From assembly GCF_039534915.1 (NCBI RefSeq), contig NZ_BAAAWE010000001.1:6758001-6822000 (forward strand): a stretch of DNA of 64,000 nt. Direction: 5' to 3'. Made by a program: the position numbers and the translations under genes. Below are positions 60,098 through 64,000 of the stretch, one piece after another. A model generated the notes under the pieces. That model was not told where the DNA came from. It saw only the letters and a program-made list of their open reading frames with translations, and made no database searches. Origin of the DNA: Streptomyces roseofulvus. GTDB taxonomy: Bacteria > Actinomycetota > Actinomycetes > Streptomycetales > Streptomycetaceae. The stretch's first letter is position 1; each line of letters opens with the position of its first letter.

Positions 60098-61742
60098 GCC
60101 CACCCCCGTCGACGGGCCTCACGTCCCCGGCCGGGGTGAAGGCGAAGCGGGTCGCGCTCTCCTCCCGGACCGCCTCGGCGAGCCGTCCCATCAGCAGCTT
60201 CTCGTCCGTCTTGCCGGTCGAGGAGACGCTGAGCTCGGGCGACCAGGCGATCACGCTGGGCATCATGTAGGCGGGCAGCAGCTCGGCGAGCCGCTTCTCC
60301 GCCGTCGCCACCGCCGCCCGGTCCGGTGCCATCACCACCAGGGCGATCACGTCGTGGCCCAGCCGGGGGACCAGCGCGACGGCCGCCCGCTCGACGCCGG
60401 GGCAGCTCAGCACGGTCTGCCGGATCTCGCCCAGATGGATCCGCCGGCCGGCGAGCTTCACCTCGTCGTCGTTCCGGCCCCGGAAGACGATGTCGCCGTT
60501 CTCGTCGTACGCGCAGAGGTCGCCGGTGCGGTAGTAGCGGACGCCGTCCACCTCGACCACGCGCCGGGCGGTCTCCTCCGGCCGGCCGAGGTAGCCGCGC
60601 ATCACCTGCTCGCCGCCGATCCACAACTCCCCGACCCGGCCCGGCTCGTGGACCGGTGACCCGTCGTCCACGATCCGCGCCTCGACCCCGCGCAGCGGCC
60701 GGCCGATCGGATAGGAGCCGACGCGGTCCGGGTCCACCCGCACGATCTCGTGGGCGACACAGACGATCGTCGTCTCGGTCGGCCCGTAGACGTTGATCAC
60801 CCGGACCTCGGGCAGGCCTTCCTTCCAGACGTTGATGACCCCCGGGTCGCAGACCTCCGCGCCCGTCATCACCATCTCCAGGCACGGGAAGTTCTCCCGG
60901 GTGACGTGCCGCCCGCCCTCGGTGATCATCGTCAACAGCGTGGAGACCGCGATCAGATGGGTGATCCGCTCGCGGGTGATCAACGCCCGCATGACCGCTC
61001 CGGCGTGCATCCCGCCGAACTGGTGGACGTACGCGCCCAGCGACAGCGGCAGCAGCGTGTCCTCGATCGACACGTCGAAGTGGAACGGCGAGAGGCTGAA
61101 CACCCGCGAGGCGGGGGTGAACCGGAGCACCTCGTTGTGGTTCCCGAAGTACGCGACCAGGCTGGCGACGGTGATCTCCACGCCCTTGGGCTCACCCGTG
61201 GAGCCCGAGGTGAAGATGATGTACGCCGTGGAGTCGGGCCGGTGCGGCACGGTCGGCCACTCCCGCGCCGGGCCCGCGAGGACCGCGTCCAGCTCCGCCC
61301 GGCCGGCCCAGCGGACCCCGTCGGCGACCGGCGCCCGATCGTCGAGGGCCAGCACGATCCGCGCGTCGAGCCGTTCCAGCAGTCCGCGCAGCCGCGGCTC
61401 CGGGGCCGTGCCGTCGAGCGGCACGTAGACGGCGCCGCACTTCCACGCCGCGATCGCCAGCACCGGCATCAGCGCGCTCTTCTCGGCGAGGATCGCCACC
61501 CGGTCGTCCGGGCCGACGCCCTGCCCGGCCAGCCAGGCCGCGAGCGTGGTGGCCCGCTCCTCCAGTTCGGCGAAGGTCAGGCCGAGCCGGCCGTCGTGCA
61601 GGGCCGCGCGGTCCGGCCAGTTCGCCGCGGCCGCGCCGACCAGATCGCCGAGCGCGGGCGCCGGACCGGCCTGGTCGGCGGGGTCGATCGACCACGGCGG
61701 CAGCGGGGCCGGCGGGGCCTTCGGTTCGGGCGTCTTCGTCAC
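60090..61742 (-). CDS. Adenylate-forming ligase (NRPS A-domain-like)
   Basis: 550 aa from GTG 61742, overlapping the GNAT stop in GTGA. All core motifs are intact: A3 FTSGSTGEPKGVEI, A5 VYGPTETTI, A7 YRTGDLCAYDENG, A8 DEVKLAGRRIHLGEI and A10 SSTGKTDEKLL with its Lys. No condensation or carrier domain is attached. It probably activates the hydrazino acid, or another small acid, and loads it on the ACP at 56854. The duplicate at 57555 is degenerate. Confidence 0.9.
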   Translation of the reverse strand: MTKTPEPKAPPAPLPPWSIDPADQAGPAPALGDLVGAAAANWPDRAALHDGRLGLTFAELEERATTLAAWLAGQGVGPDDRVAILAEKSALMPVLAIAAWKCGAVYVPLDGTAPEPRLRGLLERLDARIVLALDDRAPVADGVRWAGRAELDAVLAGPAREWPTVPHRPDSTAYIIFTSGSTGEPKGVEITVASLVAYFGNHNEVLRFTPASRVFSLSPFHFDVSIEDTLLPLSLGAYVHQFGGMHAGAVMRALITRERITHLIAVSTLLTMITEGGRHVTRENFPCLEMVMTGAEVCDPGVINVWKEGLPEVRVINVYGPTETTIVCVAHEIVRVDPDRVGSYPIGRPLRGVEARIVDDGSPVHEPGRVGELWIGGEQVMRGYLGRPEETARRVVEVDGVRYYRTGDLCAYDENGDIVFRGRNDDEVKLAGRRIHLGEIRQTVLSCPGVERAAVALVPRLGHDVIALVVMAPDRAAVATAEKRLAELLPAYMMPSVIAWSPELSVSSTGKTDEKLLMGRLAEAVREESATRFAFTPAGDVRPVDGGGHA

Positions 61743-62212
61743 GAGCCGTCACGCATCCCGACGTCGTAGGTGAAACGGACCTTCTCCTTGGAGCGGGCAC
61801 CCATCCGCGCGTAGAAGCCGATGCCCGGCTCGTTGTCCCGCGGCGTCTGCCACTCCGCCCAGCCGCACCCCTCGGCCCGCGCGAACTCGCGCAGCCGCTC
61901 CAGGAAGACCCGTCCGAGCCCGAGCCCGCGGTACGCCTCCTGGAGGTACAGGCAGTCCATGTGGGCGAACCGGGCGGCGCTCCAGGTGGAGAATTCGACG
62001 GTCACCGTCATGAAGCCGCAGGGCTTCCCGCCGTCCAGCGCGAGCCACCCGTACACCGCGGGCCGCTCGCCGAAGAACGCCGTACGCCAGCGCTCCACCT
62101 GCCCGTCGTCGGCGAAGTCCGCCTTCTCGTACTCCGCGTGCTCGACGCAGAGCGCGAGCAGCGCCTCCAGCTGGTCCGGCTCGATCCGCCGGACCTCGAT
62201 GTCGTGCCTCAC
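61739..62212 (-). CDS. GNAT N-acetyltransferase (diamine-acetyltransferase-like)
   Basis: 157 aa from GTG 62212, whose AGGGG ribosome binding site overlaps the previous stop. ALCVEHAEYEKADFADDGQV, FAHMDCLYLQEAYRGLGLGR (acetyl-CoA loop RGLGLG) and NEPGIGFYARMGARSKEKVR fit polyamine-type GNATs. It may acylate an amine, hydroxylamine or hydrazine of the intermediate; as I recall, a GNAT acylates the hydrazino acid in triacsin synthesis. Confidence 0.85.
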   Translation of the reverse strand: MRHDIEVRRIEPDQLEALLALCVEHAEYEKADFADDGQVERWRTAFFGERPAVYGWLALDGGKPCGFMTVTVEFSTWSAARFAHMDCLYLQEAYRGLGLGRVFLERLREFARAEGCGWAEWQTPRDNEPGIGFYARMGARSKEKVRFTYDVGMRDGS

Positions 62213-62220
62213 GCCCACCC

Positions 62221-62697
62221 CTACACCCATCCCGAGAACGTCGTGTCCAGATACGCGTCGAGGGCCGCCCGGTCGACGCTGCCGCGCGCGAGCACCGTGT
62301 TCACCCAGGCGTCGCGCTCGAACTTCACGACCTCCAGCTCCCAGACGCAGGCGATCAGGTCGCGCTGGGCGAGGGGCGCGAAGACCACGTCCCCGCCGGC
62401 CCCGGGGACCGAGCCGCGCACCCAGTGCTTCAGCATGTCGGCGTCGTACCACTGGCTCACCAGCAGATACGTTCCTTCGGCTCCGTGGTGCAGGATCAGG
62501 AAGCCGGCCGGATGGTCGCCCTCGCCCGGGGGCTCGCTCAGCACCGTGGCCGCGTGCCGCTCCAGCCACTCCGGCTTCGGCAGCTCGCCGGCCCGCTCCG
62601 GGTCCGCGAACATCGCGTAGGCCTTCAGCGTCCGCCCGTTCACGTGCACCGGCGGGAGCGCCCTCACCAGGCGCGGTGTGTAGGTCAGTGGGTTCAT
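62221..62697 (-). CDS. Unrecognised biosynthetic-cluster protein
   Basis: 158 aa from ATG 62697 (GGGGAA 9 nt upstream; GTG 62718 is alternative). Visible stretches: PPVHVNGRTLKAYAMFADPE, AGFLILHHGAEGTYLLVSQW, DLIACVWELEVVKFERDAWV. Mixed alpha/beta, no membrane segment, no family recognised. First gene of the long minus-strand run, 8 nt before the GNAT start, so co-transcribed with the pathway. Confidence 0.7.
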   Translation of the reverse strand: MNPLTYTPRLVRALPPVHVNGRTLKAYAMFADPERAGELPKPEWLERHAATVLSEPPGEGDHPAGFLILHHGAEGTYLLVSQWYDADMLKHWVRGSVPGAGGDVVFAPLAQRDLIACVWELEVVKFERDAWVNTVLARGSVDRAALDAYLDTTFSGWV

Positions 62698-63251
62698 CCG
62701 GCGGCGTTCCCCGTCCACGGGTCCCGCTCCCTGTCGATCACGTGCCCTTCGCCTCCCAGCTGTCTCGGATCAGCGGTACGGAAGTGCATGGAACAACGCG
62801 CAGAACTGTCCTGCGCCCCGCCGTGCCGCATGGTGCCGGCCTGCGGTTCGATCGGTCTGGCTGATCCTCATATGTCGCGGTACATCCGTGCATGGGGCCG
62901 GTGCGCGACTGCGATCATAGGGACGGAGACGGCGCAGCGAAAGACCCCGCTGACCTCGCCGTTTGCGTGACACGCCGTCAACTCTCAAAGGCTTGCGGCC
63001 TGCTGTGCGATCTGCCCGCAGGACAAGGTAGCGCCAAGGGGAGAACACCGGCACTCTTCCACCGAAAGGATCCCCGACTCCCCGGCGCTCCCCCTTCACG
63101 GGCGGTTCACGCGGCTGTCCGAGAGGCGCGTGGCGCGATCCCGCCTTTCGCGGAACCGCCCCGGCCGGTATTCATTCGGTGTTCGGACCGGAGGAACCCC
63201 GGTCCCGTACCGTCCGGCCCGGTCCGACGGCGTCACGACGAAGGGACACGC
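62698..63251. other. Divergent promoter region of the cluster
   Basis: 554 bp between the first cluster gene and the MFS gene. No gene supported. GC drops around 62,850-63,000, as in promoters. It should carry promoters for both directions and any operator for cluster control, but I cannot pick boxes reliably. Confidence 0.5.
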
Positions 63252-64000
63252 ATGGCATTCCGGCCACTCACGAGGGCGCGCACCTCGCTCGCGGCGACCT
63301 TCGGCGGGCTCCCGTCCGGCTTCTGGTGGCTCTGGACCGCCCAACTCGTCAACCGCGCCTGCGGGTTCGTGATGCCCCTGCTCGCCTTCTACATCACCGA
63401 CGAGCTGGACCGCAGCGCGGCCTTCGCCGGCACCGTCGTCGCCGGCATCGGCGTCGGCTCCCTCCTCGCGGGACCGTTCGGCGGCGCCCTCGGCGACCGG
63501 TTCGGCCACAAGCCCACCCTCGTCGGCGCCCTCGGCGCCACCGCCGTGAGCATGATCGGCCTCGCCTACGCCCGCTCCCCATGGGCCCTGCTCGTCGGCG
63601 CCTTCGTCGTCGGCGTGGTCAACAACGCCACCCGGCCCGCCCACAACGCGCTCATCGCCGACGTCATCCCGGGCAAGGACCAGGTCCGCGCCTACTCGCT
63701 CAACTTCTGGGCCATCAACGTCGGTTACTCCATCGCGATGCTCTCCGTCGGGCTGGTCTCCCTGGTCGGCTACACCGCGCTGTTCTGGCTCAACGGCGCC
63801 ACCACCCTCATCGGCGCCGTCCTGATCGCCACCCGCGTCCCCGGCCGCCCGCGGGCCGCCGCGCCCACCGGGGAAGAGGAGGCGGAGGGGTTCGGCGCCG
63901 TCCTGCGCGACCGGAGCTTCGTCGCCTTCGTCGCCGCCCAGTTCCTCGTCCTCACCATCCTGCTCCAGTCCGAGAGCGGACTGCCCATCGCAATGGGCCA
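63252..64000 (+). CDS. MFS transporter, N-terminal part (runs off the window)
   Basis: First 249 codons. ATG 63252 follows GAAGGGACACGC. Helices begin FWWLWTAQLVNRACGFVMPL; loop 2-3 motif GGALGDRFGHKPTLVGALGA is the classic MFS motif A (GxxxDRxGxK). VNNATRPAHNALIADVIPGK resembles the MdfA/YjiO-like DHA1 exporters. Divergent from the cluster and so a candidate exporter of its product. Confidence 0.88.
   Translation, partial: MAFRPLTRARTSLAATFGGLPSGFWWLWTAQLVNRACGFVMPLLAFYITDELDRSAAFAGTVVAGIGVGSLLAGPFGGALGDRFGHKPTLVGALGATAVSMIGLAYARSPWALLVGAFVVGVVNNATRPAHNALIADVIPGKDQVRAYSLNFWAINVGYSIAMLSVGLVSLVGYTALFWLNGATTLIGAVLIATRVPGRPRAAAPTGEEEAEGFGAVLRDRSFVAFVAAQFLVLTILLQSESGLPIAMG

Overview
The window looks like a chromosomal segment of a Streptomyces or close relative. 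Base composition is very GC-rich, GTG and TTG starts follow strong purine-rich ribosome binding sites, many operon genes overlap by 4 nt (ATGA/GTGA), and the gene content is typical of the genus: SPFH protein, PAP2, DUF488, DUF309, cold-shock/DEAD-box genes, MASE1/SpoIIE, many TetR regulators, and a tRNA-Pro with a pSAM2-like int/xis remnant.

Layout. 1-11,300 is ordinary chromosomal content: the end of an ATPase regulator, a secreted subtilase, a GNAT enzyme, a coupled SPFH/NAD-kinase-like pair, a PAP2/EamA operon facing a TetR gene across a palindromic operator, DUF488, a Streptomyces-type dispersed repeat, and DUF309. 11,399-25,100 is accessory. A tRNA-Pro(GGG) carries a decayed integrative element whose int gene is split. 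Its C-terminal part lies at 11,570-12,049 and its N-terminal part plus a broken xis at 24,126-25,093. The roughly 12 kb in between is a second mobile element. It begins with four translationally coupled genes (three tyrosine-recombinase-like proteins plus a DUF6262 protein, a Tn554-like arrangement) and carries cargo: a uracil-DNA-glycosylase-fold protein, small membrane and lipoproteins, a pentapeptide-repeat membrane protein in a cassette bounded by 35-bp inverted repeats, a PH-like protein, and another ruined integrase.

25,100-44,400 returns to mixed chromosomal genes: cold-shock protein, DEAD-box helicase, CBS-like protein, MASE1 and SpoIIE proteins separated by 15-bp tandem repeats, a decayed propeller/lectin-like gene, a ThiF/GNAT pair, and an NB-ARC/TPR ATPase. 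It also holds a tendamistat-type alpha-amylase inhibitor with a maltose-regulator-like operator, an MFS exporter, a His-rich protein under a CsoR-type copper operator, and an MFS/SGNH operon facing a TetR gene.

44,500-62,700 is a specialised-metabolite gene cluster, almost all on the minus strand. Its core is a trio matching the hydrazine-forming machinery known from the s56-p1 pathway: a lysine/ornithine N-hydroxylase, a cupin-methionyl-tRNA-synthetase fusion, and a DAO-type FAD oxidase. Around it are an acyl-carrier-protein/rhodanese fusion, two related adenylate-forming enzymes (one with its key lysines lost), an alpha/beta hydrolase, a flavin monooxygenase, a GNAT, a DUF3291 protein, an unrecognised protein, an APC permease, a diaminobutyrate aminotransferase without the rest of ectoine synthesis, an alanine-type aminotransferase and an ATP-grasp ligase. 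The likely logic is as follows. An N-hydroxylated diamine is joined to an amino acid through an N-N bond, and oxidation releases a hydrazino acid. That acid is activated, carried on the ACP and tailored, then joined to an amino acid (perhaps diaminobutyrate) and exported. The product is unknown to me. The window ends inside an MFS transporter gene that starts at 63,252.
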